Origin: Loripinus fragilis
Taxonomy: Eukaryota; Mollusca; Bivalvia; Lucinida; Lucinidae
DNA length: 64,000 nt
NCBI GenBank assembly: GCA_964019695.1
Contig: OZ026524.1
Span: 64,983,066-65,047,065 of the forward strand
Reading direction: 5' to 3'
Program-made: the position numbers and the translations under genes
The notes under the pieces: model-generated
What the model was told of the DNA's origin: nothing
Database searches by the model: none
Seen by the model: the letters and a program-made list of their open reading frames with translations, nothing else
Shown: positions 11,950 to 23,419 of the stretch, piece by piece
Position numbering within the stretch: position 1 is the first letter of the stretch
Layout: each line of letters begins with the position of its first letter

Positions 11950-13094
11950 GGAAGCCTATTTATCCCCATGTTAATGCACATATACGGCTAACCATAGCGA
12001 GAGTTAGTTATAAAAGATCAACACGTGCTTTTTCTTGCGATCAGTTTGGTGACCCATCAAGAATATTGAATGTTATTAAGAAAGTAGTAATCTCTTCCCA
12101 TAAATCTCCATGGAACGTTTTAAGTGAAATGAAATTTGATTAATTGTTAATTGTGTAGAGGTTGTGTGTTTGCTCCTCGTCTTGTAATGTAGTAATATTT
12201 GTTCTTTATTATTTGTTTTGCAATCATCTCGCCGAGGAAAAGAGTGATCGTCACTTTGCTTAATTCTGTTCTTTCCGTAGTTGTTTTGAGTCCCTTCCTC
12301 GCGTTAGCGTAGGTTGATCTGTTGTCAGTCATTTGGCATTTCCTGTTCATCCTCATTTGCCTTTTGCTAAAATACCCTTATTTAAATCTAAGTGTAAACA
12401 GAAGAAAGAAATAATCAAATTGTTTCTCTATAATATCTATTTTACTGCATTTTTGTGTAGCAGAAAGTATTAGGTAATATTATATGTAAATTCCAAAAAT
12501 TCTTCAGACTTCCTAAAATAAGCCACCATTTTGATGATAAACAAAAATTACAAAAGTATAAACCATAAATCAGGAGAGCGAACGTTTTATCCTGAGCCTT
12601 TTCGATGTACTTTTATTCGGTCGTCATGAAAAACATAAATAAGCAGTACTGGACTTTTGTCGCATTGTCGAATGAAATACATGTTATATGGTTTGTCGTT
12701 TGGACAGTGGTTAACTTTATCACCAATGGAAAAATAATCAGGTGTCCCTTGAAATATTTTAGCAGTGTTTATCTATTCCATTTTTTTCAATTTGACGAGT
12801 AATTTCTAATCATATGGTCGTTGGATGGTATTTTAATTTCTGTTTAAATTAGCACTTTTAAACAGCCATTATTCTCTTTAAAAATTGCTGGCACTCGTTA
12901 CTGTACAATTAACATCAGTTTTTAACCAATTTTTTATTTATTTTTGTAAAAAAAGCAAAATTTAAGATTACTCTATGATTACTGAAAAAAGTAATCAACT
13001 ACAAGTAATCAAGATTAAAAATTACGCCTACCCCTAGTCTTAATGATGCATGATCAACTATCATTATTTGGCATTCATACTTGCTGAATAGCAT
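11950..13094. other. Unassigned; possible diverged retroelement tail
   Basis: 12150-12250 (TTTGCTCCTCGT, TTTTGCAATCATCT, GAGGAAAAGAGTGATCG) weakly resembles the retroelement tail seen at 58480-58755. Open frames of 65 to 69 codons here have no recognisable content. Confidence 0.3.
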
Positions 13095-13185
13095 ATAAAA
13101 AAGTATGTGAGTATGACCAGGAAATGCCACAATCACATCCTACCGACCAACCCATGGCACCGCGAGGAAGATTCAAAGCACGATG
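13095..13185 (-). repeat. Retroelement 3' tail fragment
   Basis: GTATGACCAGGAAATGCCAC, then CACAATC and ACCCATGGCACCGCGAGGAAG, is the reverse complement of the tail end seen at 3120-3300, 32080-32155 and 45165-45280. Confidence 0.7.
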
Positions 13186-14029
13186 GTTTTAAGATGATTT
13201 TAAGAAATACATTTTATAACTGAGTTTAGAGCAAATTATAGCATTCTGGTCAAATATTTGGACTCCTTGCTCATTATGAAGTTTGAGCCTAGATACATTG
13301 TTGGTCATGGAATTTTAAAAACTCTGCTTTGTTCGCGTCAAAGATAAAACAATTAATCCTTAGCAGGTAATAGTTATACCATGGATGGTCCGCCTGCCCG
13401 TGGAGATACATTTACATAGCAAACTTTTTAGGGCCTAGGCAGCCCGAATCTTTTAAAATTTCACCATATTAACAGGTCAAATTTTCTGATAAATGAACTT
13501 TGAGTAACCATGGAAGCAAATGGCTGAGACAGCTCTTGCCTGATTTGTTGGGTATCTAGTGCTCTCGATCTGTTTCTTAAGTCAGTGCCTCTAGGGTATG
13601 GCTGTTTCAAGGTTCGTTTCCAGTCGCTCCTTCAAGTACCACAAAAACTGCAAGAGCTTTGTATCGCCATATACTTTGCTTTTGTTTGATACAGTTTCCA
13701 GGCATTGGCGTTGCTGGTTACAGAGATATTAGGCCAGTATAAGAACTTTCGGAACACTCCTTGTACTATCGGAAACATACACGCTACATGAAATATACAG
13801 TCAGGGACCATAAGTAGTTCCACAAAGTCTGAAACTCCATAGACTTCAATGCATTTTCATCTTTGCAAGAAATATTACTGTGCTTCAACTCGCCAACATA
13901 TTGTTATATTTTTGGTGTCATTTGAAAGATATATGAAAACGATAATATTACTTTTATTTTCATGACATTTCATTCATGCGTTTTAAAGCTGCAGCGATTT
14001 GAACAATTTGCAAGTCGCTTGGGTATTTT
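13186..14029. other. Spacer with family D fragment
   Basis: 13371-13412 (AATAGTTATACCATGG then GTCCGCCTGCCCGTGGAGATA) is the left end of a family D hairpin, truncated. Nothing else is recognised. Confidence 0.5.
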
Positions 14030-14160
14030 ATGAGTGTAAAGCTACTGACTGAACACCATTTGGAGTTTCTAAGCTTTAAAGGAGGCTGCAGAGGCTCGTC
14101 CGAATCTACACTTGTCAAAATGTCAAAGTGTTGGAAATCTCATGCCGCGGCTCATTTGAT
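14030..14160 (+). mobile_element. Family B element, right half
   Basis: AAGCTACTGACTGAACACCA, GGAGGCTGCAGAGGCTCGTC and the terminal TTGGAAATCTCATGCCGCGG match the right half of family B. The left half is absent. Confidence 0.85.
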
Positions 14161-15524
14161 ATATACTTAAACGCAAAAGAAACGCAACTCTTTCTAAAAT
14201 GGTACTTCCTTCTTTTTTGTCAAAAATTACAGGCAGCGATAATTAAATCGCTAAGAACCGTTATTTGCCTTGCATACAAAATCAAAACCAGACCGCTGTG
14301 ACGTATGGTTAGCGAGCTGCAACCAGGAATGTAAGGCAACCCCTATTTTTAAAGTCACAAAGTTCAAAAATTGTGCCTATTTTGCGATAAAACGTTTTAA
14401 GCAAATATCGGTTTTTGATAGCAAAAGGGAAGACAAAATCAAAACAGGTACTTTTATGTGTCTGTGAAAGTTCATTTTGTCAAAATGACGTCTTAATTTT
14501 TTTTTTGCGTATTTCGCCATTTTATTCAAACGAATATTAATAGCCGAAAACTTTTAATGTCACCATATAGCCCTCAATACATTGCACAGAACACATAAGT
14601 ATCGCGACGTGATCGAACAAAATGCGTTTGCTTACAGAAGTTTTCTTACAAAAAAAAATGAATAAATATGAAAGATACCATCAATCAATCCTAAAATTGG
14701 AAATAACGATGAGAAAATACATTCTGCATAAATGGGTCAATAAGACGATCACCCTAATGACCTGTCATGTAGTTGAGGTCATAGAGATTTACAAAATACC
14801 ATTTCTAGGTTGTGACATCGACTCTCGTATCTAGTATAAATACATAATAACAGTACTTAAACATTGTTTAAGTAGAATTATTACTCATTAAAGGCTAGAA
14901 AAAATATTTCTTAAAATAAATATTCTAAGTATACTTGTACTGACACTGATGAAACATTGACATGATTTCAAGACGTTCTGTACATGTATTTACGTTATGT
15001 TACTAATGAGTTTATACAGTCAAAGACCAAAAGTAATTCCACAAATAAAATTTATCACATACTTATACTAGTATTGCCCTTGATACTAGACATTTGACCC
15101 AACCGTATCGACCAAGTCAAATAGAGCTGTCCAGCCCTGCGATCCAAAAGTCATTTAGAGGGCTGATATGGGGACTGATACGGGGACTGATATTTTTCTG
15201 TCCCGTAGTTGATCTCGCCCTGGAGAAAAAAACAGGGAATATCTGCCAAAAATGTTAAACAAAAAAAGAAAGTGGGCGTATTCTTGCATATCTTTTAGCT
15301 GATTTCAATCATAATAGCACTGAAAACACCGCTAAACATTGAAAAATCAATTTTCTTACACCGAGTACATGTATCTCCATACAAAATGGCGTCAGCGTCA
15401 AACTTTCGAACGTCATAACTTCACAACAACGTCATAGCCGCACGCAACGTTTTCGTGAACAAAATAATCGACGAAATGATCACGCAGTCAAGACCGAATT
15501 GACGCCATGCAAACCATCCAGCTA
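14161..15524. other. Spacer with Tc1-like end fragments
   Basis: 14161-14200 (ATATACTTAAACGCAAAAG) resembles the ends of the 17805-18655 element. 15013-15045 (ACAGTCAAAGACCAAAAGTA) and 13797-13826 (ACAGTCAGGGACCATAAGTA) look like another Tc1-type end, but both lie in the same orientation. I see no gene. Confidence 0.35.
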
Positions 15525-15602
15525 GGACTCTGCACAGGCTGATCTGAGGTTTTGCTGGTCGCACATACCACATTGTTGGAAATCTCATCCACTGACTCAA
15601 TT
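15525..15602 (-). mobile_element. Family B element, terminal fragment
   Basis: The sequence CAGGCTGATCTGAGGTTTTG, then GTCGCACATACCACATTGTTGG, matches one end of family B. Confidence 0.8.
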
Positions 15603-15920
15603 TATAGGGGTCTTGGCTCAGAACAAAACGGATCGACTATACTTTGCTTGTTTTTGTGCTGTTTATTTATGTCGCAGTCAGCAACGACACGTTTCCTGGG
15701 CCATGCTAGTACTAAACAGAGGATGGAGTGTCTTCCTAAATGACACAGCATACCTGTACCCATTTCGTTTTTTTTTCAGACAGTCAGATGCAATACAATA
15801 CGGTATATTTTTTCTAGCTAACACTAATTTGGGGCCGCCCTGTACAACCTATGTACAGGAACTTGTATTCCGAACATGACAATATCATAAAGGCCGTTTG
15901 TTTTGATTTCGAATCAACAA
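15603..15920. other. No recognisable feature
   Basis: Overlapping 63- and 88-codon frames on the plus strand have no domain I recognise. I regard them as chance. Confidence 0.4.
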
Positions 15921-15921
15921 C

Positions 15922-15974
<53 letters not shown>
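15921..15974. repeat. (AAT)n microsatellite
   Basis: About 18 AAT units. On the opposite strand they produce spurious poly-Ile and poly-Tyr frames. Confidence 0.97.
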
Positions 15975-15975
<1 letters not shown>

Positions 15976-16079
15976 GTGTGAGAAGAATAGCAACACAAAA
16001 TGAGATAGAACTTTTATATTTTTGCTTGGTCACAGATAATAATGCCATAAACAGTTCTAAGCAATTCTGATCAGAATTT

Positions 16080-16337
16080 GGGTCGACCAGGATTGGAACC
16101 CACAATTTACGTATCTGGAGCTATTCTGACTAACCACACGACTATTGTGGAGAGTACAACTTCATTGAGTTATCAACGGATCTCGTCGCAATTGTACCAA
16201 GACGTTTTATTTCGAAACATACCGATTGCACACGATCCATCACGAAAAACTACATAGTCAGTGTTAATAACGTAATAATTTATTCATGCATAAAGGTCAG
16301 GATCAGTTTAATTTTGCAGAGGTATATATAGTGCGAC
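16080..16337 (-). repeat. tRNA-related dispersed repeat, copy 1
   Basis: The minus strand ends in a tRNA-like module: GTCGTGTGGTTAGTCAGAAT, then GGGTTCCAATCCTGGTCGA. The adjoining 170 bp (TGATCCTGACCTTTATGCAT, TTTTTCGTGATGGATCGT) is shared with the plus-strand copy at 19975-20243. The B-box is altered (GGTTCCAATCC), so pol III activity is doubtful. Probably a SINE or tRNA-containing MITE. Confidence 0.75.
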
Positions 16338-17804
16338 CAGCTAACAGAGACTGTGCGTGTCAGGCAGAGCGCTGTCATTTACTGTCAAATTAGACTATTC
16401 TACAGTTTGGGTGTAATAGCCTTTGCATGCTTTACTCGTGCAACCAACTGAAGCGCAGACGACAAGACTGACCAACAATATACGTTAGCATGCCTGGTAA
16501 ACGTTTATCTTTGCTGCTGGGGATCTTCTGCATTTAATTTTCCGTAATATATATGTTGTGAAAATCTTGGGGGAGAGATAGGTTTGCACTTTCTTCAAAG
16601 TCTGTTTTTATGGCAAAATTAGATTTTTAAACCTGATACAGTAACAAAAATCACCAATAATAATTCAGCGGGACAAGGGTTAAGTATCTGGACCATGAGA
16701 AAAGGGCTTGCACTCATGTGATTGGGTGTTATCGCACATATCCGCAAAAGCCTCCAATAATTGCTAATTCTTGCATGTCGTAGGACTAGTTGTCTAAAAG
16801 CTGTTCAGAGTGTTCTTCAACTTTTATACTTTATGGCTGCGAGAAACGAAAACTATGGCGATGCTATGTGTACGTGCAGGCTCGTCACAGCCTTCGCCAC
16901 ACGCGAGGTAATAAGAAACATCATCTCGTGTGCTGACCAATTTATAGTACAAATTAAGCAGTCAGGGGCATAACCTGTATAAGTTACAATATATATCACT
17001 TGAAGAAGTTAAAATTGTGTCTTTTCAACAATGATTTCAAAGTGATGCCATCGAAAGTAACTTATTTAGGTTATATCTGAAATTATTTACGCCAAGGTCA
17101 AATTTTAGGACGCCAAAAATATAACTTATTCAAGTTAAAGAGTAGCTTATTTTCAGATCTTCAATGACCTTGCGTACAAATTTCTAGACGATGCGTACAC
17201 AAAGGATCATTGACGGTTTGGGCCTTATACGCCTATTTTTCTGATTCACAGAACGCTGCTTTTGAGCTTCTAGTGTGGTGCATGTAGTATCAGTGCAATA
17301 GGTGAATCTAATGGCAAGAGCCAGCTAGCAAAATATTTTCAAAATTCCTACGCACTCGAGAGTTATGGCGGGTAGAAAGGGGAGGGGGTCTGAAATTTCA
17401 TGAAAATAAAAAGTGCTTTAAAAAGTGATTTCTGCACGTTTTCTTGATTATTCGGTAGGCATGGTGATATCTATTGGTTATACCATATGCAGAGTATTAA
17501 CGAATCACGATAATTGATGAAATTGTTTTAAAAACAAAATATGTTTTGTAATAAAATGATTTTGGGGAGATAATTTAGAAGTTACCTGTACATTTTTGAC
17601 TACATGTACCGTAAATAATACAAAACTGAAAGCTCAACAAAAGAAATAAATATTTTTTATAAGAAATGAAAGTGTCCCGTTTAGCATTTGAAAGTAAAAC
17701 TGATTCTAACTAGATCCTTTGAATATTACTTTTGCTTTGTTTAAAGGGCATAGCATGTTGAATGTATTTAAAGTGTCCGAATATTTATGGTATACATATG
17801 CATG
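16338..17804. other. No recognisable feature
   Basis: About 1.5 kb of sequence. A 70-codon frame at 16761-16973 (plus) is unrecognised, with no conserved motif visible. Confidence 0.4.
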
Positions 17805-18655
17805 TATACTTGACAGCAAAAGAAACGCATATTATCCAATATCTATTTATTACCAGAAACTCATATTTAATTTTACCCTGAATATTATGAACATGTTTAA
17901 ACGGACTCATGCGTTCGTTCCAGACCATTGTTTTCCTCATTACACGGTTAATTATTATTTTTTGTTAATTAATGCAAAAAACGCAAAAACAGTGCCGTAC
18001 ATTGGAAAAGACATGACTTGAATCCGATTTCATTGCACGTCACTAGAACATAATGTTACAGATAAGAAAACAGCATAAAACTTTAAAATTCATTGCTGTA
18101 GGATTTATACTGTTAATCCAAAAAATCTTTAGTTTTGCATTTTTTTGCATTGGCATTGTAAACCACTGGAATCTTTGGGCTGTAAGAAAATCTGACACAG
18201 TATGATTGATGTCAAGTAAGGAACTGTCCAACAGAACCGTTTAAAACAATTGTTTGGACATTTTTTTGCCTGTCTTAAGCACACTTCCGGTCAATTGTCC
18301 AATAATGTAACTGTGTCACAATGGGACACCTTGAAGAATTCTTGAAAATTTAATCGTCAGAAGTAGTCTGTATGTCCAGATTATCATGCAGAGTGATTTT
18401 CATTCAAAGCCGTTCAGTGGTTTTAGGCATACACCATCTCGGAAGTTGCCTTTATTATTAGCTATTTCGTTACGCCCAGAGTTACCCCCCTTTATTATCA
18501 TTATTCAAATGACCTATCTATTTGTGATGCATTTGATAATTCACATGTTCCATGCATCATTGATACCTTGCATATTATTAGATCAGTATTTAAACGCCCA
18601 ATTTAAACACTATACCAAATATGCAAAATATGCGTTTCTTTTGCTGTTCAGTATA
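17805..18655. mobile_element. Tc1/mariner-like element with inverted ends, 0.85 kb
   Basis: The left end is TATACTTGACAGCAAAAGAA then ACGCATATT. The right end, inverted, is TATACTGAACAGCAAAAGAA then ACGCATATT. TA lies at both borders. Interior frames (up to 100 codons) show no transposase motif. Confidence 0.7.
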
Positions 18656-19168
18656 TATCCCTATAGGAGACAATATATTGAACACTAAAGTATTTACCTG
18701 TTATAACTCTTTGCATGCCAGTGGATAATTTTGTCGTTTGCCAATAGCCTTTTGCAAACATTTTGAACCCAGATGAAGACCAACAGAATGTCCGTCTTGA
18801 TCTGGATCCAAACTGTTCGACACTCTGGTGTTGGTCCTGGGTGGTTTATTTTTAAAAACTTTATTTTGTAGAAAGTCAGCAGACGAAAATAAAAACATGA
18901 ACAATTCCCTAGCATGCAAATAGATAAGTACAGGACGTTTGCAAAATAATGTGTCATTTAATAACAGTGAGATTTTTTCTTATGAAAAATGCGTAAAACC
19001 TTGCTAATTCTACTTTTAATCTTTAAGTTCTTTATATCAAACCAGCACAGAATACAAAGCAATTTAGGAGGTTGGTTCTAGAGAATTTCATTACTGTCAT
19101 TAATTTCTTATTTGGTAGAAATGCATTTTATGGGCTTAGGCCCTGGGTTTTTGGGCTGCTGAACATCT
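18656..19168. other. No recognisable feature
   Basis: Overlapping minus-strand frames (72-87 codons, 18694-18957) lack any motif I recognise. Confidence 0.35.
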
Positions 19169-19271
19169 TTCCCCCCCCCTTGTGCCAGCAAGCCACTTTC
19201 ATGCAATGTGTAAAATATGGTAACACATATACATGCAAAAGCTTTTGCTGGCACACGGGGGGGGGGGGGAA
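19169..19271. repeat. Foldback with C-run and G-run ends
   Basis: A C-tract followed by TTGTGCCAGCAAGCCACTTT is mirrored by CTTTTGCTGGCACACG and a G-tract of about 12. The arms are separated by about 40 bp. This is probably the core of a foldback element whose ends are homopolymers. Confidence 0.7.
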
Positions 19272-19974
19272 TGATATTTTAAAAAATGTTTTCGGATTTC
19301 TATATATCTTAATGTAAAACTGATTGTTCTAACCAAAATTTTACATCTTTGAAGCATTAATATCGAAAACAGATTTCACAGCCATAAAGTACTCAGGTCA
19401 GGGTAGCTTCAAGGTGAAGAAAGGGACAATTGACAAACTTTTATTTTTACTGAAAACCATAGGCATTTACCCATAGCAAGTGTCAATGATCCTTTAGTGC
19501 ATAATCGTAAAGTTATGTAATGGGTCTTTCAGATAAAATTACCCACATGGCCGTGAAAATAGCAGTTACTCCGAAATATGAAGATGAAAAAAGACAGATT
19601 CACTCAAACAGGTTACTTTTGTATTTGTTGCTAAAAAAGTAAACTGCTTTAGGTGATATATTTTTTTAACTTTTGGAAGTTATGCACCTGACTGTTAAGT
19701 GTGATTAAAATTTCATTGTGGACTATTATTTAATTCAGTATGATAATTTGAATAGTTGAAATTTCGAACATTATATATCAGCGTATATATCTAGACCGGT
19801 CAGTCTCCTTGCAATCCAAATGCCCTTTTCTCTTAATGGGGCTGAAAACTTCTACAGGTATATAGGTTCAAAACAATTCACAGGTGAATGAATACCCTCT
19901 GTCTTACCGAGTTTTAAATATAAATGTCCACAGGTGTGTCTTTGCTAAGAACCGTCCAGTCTCTCTTAACTGGA

Positions 19975-20243
19975 CGGACTATACCTCTGCAAAATTAACC
20001 TGATCCTGACCTTTATGCATGAATAAATTATTACGGTATTACATGTAACACTGAATATATAGTTTTTCGTGATGGATCGTCTGCAATCGGTATGTTTCGA
20101 GCAATTACGGAAATAAACGGCTTGGTTCGATTGCGATGAGATCCGTTGATAACTCAATGAAGTTGTACTTTCTACGGTAGTCGTGTGGTAAGTCAGAATA
20201 GCTCCAGATACGTTAATTGAGGGTTCGAATCCTGGTCGTCCCA
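19975..20243 (+). repeat. tRNA-related dispersed repeat, copy 2
   Basis: Plus-strand copy of the repeat at 16080-16337. It ends with GTCGTGTGGTAAGTCAGAAT and a perfect B-box, GGTTCGAATCC, then TGGTCGTCCCA, which resembles a tRNA 3' end. The matching 5' acceptor arm is not found, so it is not a functional tRNA. Confidence 0.8.
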
Positions 20244-20472
20244 ACTTTTTTTAATTTCATTTTTCTTTGTTTTCATGTCAAAGAAATGCACATAAACACA
20301 AAACATGTAAGTTCATGCTTTCTTTGAAAATAATATGACTGACAACTTCTTGATGCTTGGAGTTAGAATTTAGTATGCGAATATAGGTCTTCACTCTTGC
20401 TCTTGGCTCAAAAGCAAAATAAATCTGTTATAGCAGGTCGAAGCATTTCTCTGAAGAACAGCAAGGAGGTCC

Positions 20473-20721
20473 ATATATGAGCCACGACATGAGATTTCCA
20501 ACAATGTGGTATGTGCGACAAGCAAAGGCTCAGACCAGCATGCGCATACGCACAGTCTGATCAGACCCTTTGCTAGTCGCTTGAATATTCTATGGCTGGT
20601 AAGCTACTGAATGAACAGCATTTAGTTTCAATTCTTAAATGGAGGGTGCACAGGCTCACCTGTGCCTATTAATTCGTGTCAAAATGCCACATTGTTGGAA
20701 ATCTCATGTCGTAGCTCATAT
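20473..20721 (+). mobile_element. Family B element, full copy
   Basis: The ends ATATGAGCCACGACATGAGA and its inverted partner (CTCATGTCGTAGCTCATAT) enclose 250 bp with GCGCATACGCACAGTCTGAT and GGAGGGTGCACAGGCTCACC. Confidence 0.9.
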
Positions 20722-20899
20722 TTTAAAAACTGAAGAGATGACATGCGATAGTTGAAGTACAGTGTTACGGATCCGACGAGAGAATGTTCTTGTCACCAAA
20801 GAGATCAAATTAATTAAAATAGAGAAACGATATCGCAAAAAGAGAAAATCTAATAAAATTAAAAACAACAGTCTTTTCGATAGTTACAAAAATAAATGT

Positions 20900-21185
20900 C
20901 GCGTACAAGATTCGAACTAGCAACGCAGAGCTTAAAAATATAAAAAAAAACTTTTTGTGGCTTTTCCATGGGTCGAAAGCAGTACTTATGATTTGTGAGT
21001 TTATTATATGACGGGAACTCCCGAAGGCTCAACCGAAAGTGGTTTTATGGAGAAGCCGGGAATCGAACCTGCGACCCCTGGTTTACAAGGCATAGCGCTT
21101 ATCCACTACACCACGGGGGCTTCTCTTAAAAATATAAGCGTGCAATATTCACGTGTTCTACCCACTGAGCCACGCAGGCAACTGA
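20900..21185 (-). repeat. Outer tRNA-like element interrupted by SINE
   Basis: On the minus strand the 5' half is GTTGCCTGCGTGGCTCAGTG (A-box-like). The 3' half after the interruption is AGTTCGAATCTTGTACGCGAC (B-box-like). The first and last seven bases pair in six of seven positions. The two halves are separated by the insertion at 20943-21124. Confidence 0.7.
20943..21124 (-). mobile_element. tRNA-derived SINE, 182 bp, with 12-bp target duplication
   Basis: CTTAAAAATATA lies on both sides (20931-20942 and 21125-21136). The head on the minus strand is tRNA-like: GTGGTGTAGTGGATAAGCGC (A-box region), an anticodon-position TGT within CCTTGTAAACC, and B-box GGTTCGATTCC, followed by GGCTTCTCC pairing with the 5' GAGAAG. 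The anticodon stem is mispaired. The tail end is a T-run on the minus strand (A-run on plus), which may serve as a pol III stop. Clean target duplication indicates a fairly recent retroposition. Confidence 0.85.
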
Positions 21186-21339
21186 TATAGCGGTATACAT
21201 GTATACATCTATTGTGTACCACGTACATTTCCGTATTAGTTTTCGACGAACGCCGAAGATATATTTAGAAGCTCAATCGGCTGTGAAATTATGTTAATGA
21301 TAAAGGCCAGGATTAGGTTAATATTTTCAAGGTATACAT

Positions 21340-21545
21340 TGTATAAGCTAGGAAATCTCAATTCGGGTTAGGTGTGTGTGCTATAATAACAGCAGAATTC
21401 ATGGCAAAATGTTTGCCAAGCCCCAAGCCCCCATTGGCTAAGGCTTCTATTTTGTTCTAAACCGTTATTTTTGTTAATGTTGTTTCATTATGTATCGTTT
21501 TTGTGTTCTTGTCCTCGTTTTGTGATTAAGCGTAAGTTGCAGTGA
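21340..21545 (+). repeat. Penelope-like 3' tail fragment
   Basis: ATAAGCTAGGAA, ATAACAGCAGAATTCATGGC and CCCATTGGCTAAGGCTTC match the tail of the 2625-3300 copy (GCATAAGCTAGGAAGCCC and onward). Confidence 0.55.
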
Positions 21546-21564
21546 CTGCATTGCATATAAATAC

Positions 21565-21725
21565 ATATCTATATAAGTAAAGAAGAAGACAAAGATCAGG
21601 AACCGATTCAATCAAATACCACGACTGACTCGAGTCATCATATTCGAAATTGACTAAACACAAGGAAACATCGCACACAAGAGAGCCAAGAGGTCGGCAA
21701 TTTCATGACAGCTATGCCACCAAAA
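21565..21725 (-). repeat. Retroelement tail of the GATCAGGAACCGAT type
   Basis: GACAAAGATCAGGAACCGAT, CAATCAAATACCACGACTGA and GAGAGCCAAGAGGTCGGCAA recur at 43800, 47588, 53115, 57030 and, on the plus strand, 59890. It is the 3' end of the retroelement at 47588-49108. Confidence 0.75.
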
Positions 21726-22119
21726 TAAAACTCAATGACTACCACTCTGGCTTGGTTGAATGTCACCTATAGAAACGGTTCGTTCCAATGTGAAAATGGC
21801 GTATGTAATTTGACGAAAAACTACAACTGGTTAAAGAATCAATCAAATTAATTTTGATTGATACGCTAAATTGAAAACGTGCCTGTGAGGCTAATTTTAA
21901 AGTTTAAGTAAACGAGGCTTATTCTAATAATGGTCTCAATGAAGTAACTCTTTATTTCTCTTTCAAACCTTACGTCATACTGACTGCCTTTAATATAGCA
22001 GACGTGCACACTTTAGTCACACCAAAAGTACTTTGGTTTCAAATTGACAATATGCCTAAAAAGTAGTCAGTCGATAGGGCCGGTCAATTTTTTTAGCGTA
22101 AAATTACGATTATTATCTT
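21726..22119. other. No recognisable feature
   Basis: AT-rich spacer with no supported gene. Confidence 0.4.
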
Positions 22120-22220
22120 ATGCATCAGTTTAAACGTATGTTTTGTTGCTCAAAAGAACCGTCTAAATGAGACGGTTCTTTTAAGTACCCACAACATATG
22201 TTTTAGCTTAGAAATAAAAA
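22120..22220. mobile_element. Small foldback repeat (AAGAACCGTCT type), copy 1
   Basis: A hairpin AAAAGAACCGTCT / AGACGGTTCTTTT is flanked by ACGTATGTTTTGTT and ACAACATATGTTTT. The same layout recurs at 51325-51420. Confidence 0.7.
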
Positions 22221-23242
22221 AAATAATATTCAGTTACGCACTCGTAGCTGGGGGCCTAATTAGTACACGTGGTTCCACGTCTTTGATAATTCCAGCTAGT
22301 TGTCGTTTTAAGTTCTTGTTTACGATCCTGAATTTGAAAAATAATATGGAAAAAGATCCTCTAACTAACTGTAAATTAAAAAAAAATGCGAGTCATTTTA
22401 TTATCTCGAATAGCATTAAAATACATATTGGCGACGTAAACAGTTCGCGCGACGAGAACAATATTTTGCTACATCATTAAATGGCAGAGTTAGTTCACCA
22501 TTTCGCGACTTTCTTTTACTAATCCACGAGGTTTTGACATCAGACTCGGCTTCATTGACTAAGTCAGTACATGAGATTTAATAGAAAATGCAACAACTCC
22601 CATGCCCCCCTAAAACTGGCTTAGCTGCATTCTGCTTTCTGTCAGAGTTCAATACTCACAAAGGACTAGAATATGAAGTGAGGATTTGACACTTCGTTGT
22701 TTACTGTTTACTATTTAAGAAGGCGCTTATTGTTTTTGTTATTTTTAAAACAACAGAACCCAGTGCAAAGACTCTGCCAGTAATGTATATTAAAGTCCTC
22801 CTTACCACACTTCCAATGGTACAGGTTGCTGTTCGTTCTTAGGCGGGGGTTCTACTGTGGTTGATACTTCGTGCCATTATCTTTGTAACGCAACATTCAT
22901 CTGTGAATGGCCAAACACATGGTGGCTTAAGCCAACGGAGGAATGACTAGCAATCATACCAGGCAAAACTGAGTGTATGGATAATGCATAAAATGATGCA
23001 TATTTCAATTTCGCCATTTTATCTGATATCTTTATAATCACTTTTACCATGTTGAATGGAATAGTTCTTTATACAGATTAGCTGGCTTTTTCAAACCAGC
23101 TGATCAGTATCTACACTATTACCCACTCAGCTTATTATTACAAACATGTACAATGTAATAACTGAAATATTGCTCGGTGATTGGATAAAACAATTTGATT
23201 TTTGTAGTGCATCAAATTATCCAGCATGATGAGGGTTTATGT
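22221..23242. other. Mostly unassigned
   Basis: 22380-22530 weakly resembles the TTCGCG-rich MITE at 6403-6622. A 65-codon frame at 22283-22480 is unrecognised. Nothing else is supported. Confidence 0.35.
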
Positions 23243-23419
23243 AATAGTAATACCATGGGTTGTCCGCCTGTACGTGGAGATAATCCACGAGCTTTAGCGA
23301 GTGGATTATCTTACGTACAGGTGGACAAACATGGTATAACTATTTTATGCCACCTACATCAGTGTAGACATTGTACATCGTGAAATATTTTGTGCTAAAG
23401 TTGGTAAGGGTGGTATAAA
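23243..23419 (+). mobile_element. Family D bipartite foldback element, copy 2
   Basis: Hairpin module 1 (23250-23343) has arms TTGTCCGCCTGTACGTGGAG and CTTACGTACAGGTGGACAAA. Module 2 has ends TTTATGCCACC and GGTGGTATAAA. Complete copy. Confidence 0.9.

Noticed and set aside
13797..15045. Pair of ACAGTCARRGACCAWAAGTA sequences as ends of one Tc1-like element
   Set aside because: Both are in the same orientation, so they are not an inverted pair. At most they are two separate fragments.
15814..16105. Frames rich in Ile or Tyr (minus)
   Set aside because: They are products of the (AAT)n microsatellite.
17719..18688. Two 100-codon frames (17719-18021 and 18386-18688) as a possible transposase
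   Set aside because: No catalytic or DNA-binding motif is visible. The first starts outside the element ends, and both look like AT-rich chance frames.
21020..21124. Functional tRNA gene with anticodon TGT (minus)
   Set aside because: The anticodon stem is badly mispaired, the T-stem has mismatches, and the sequence is the head of a SINE with target duplications.
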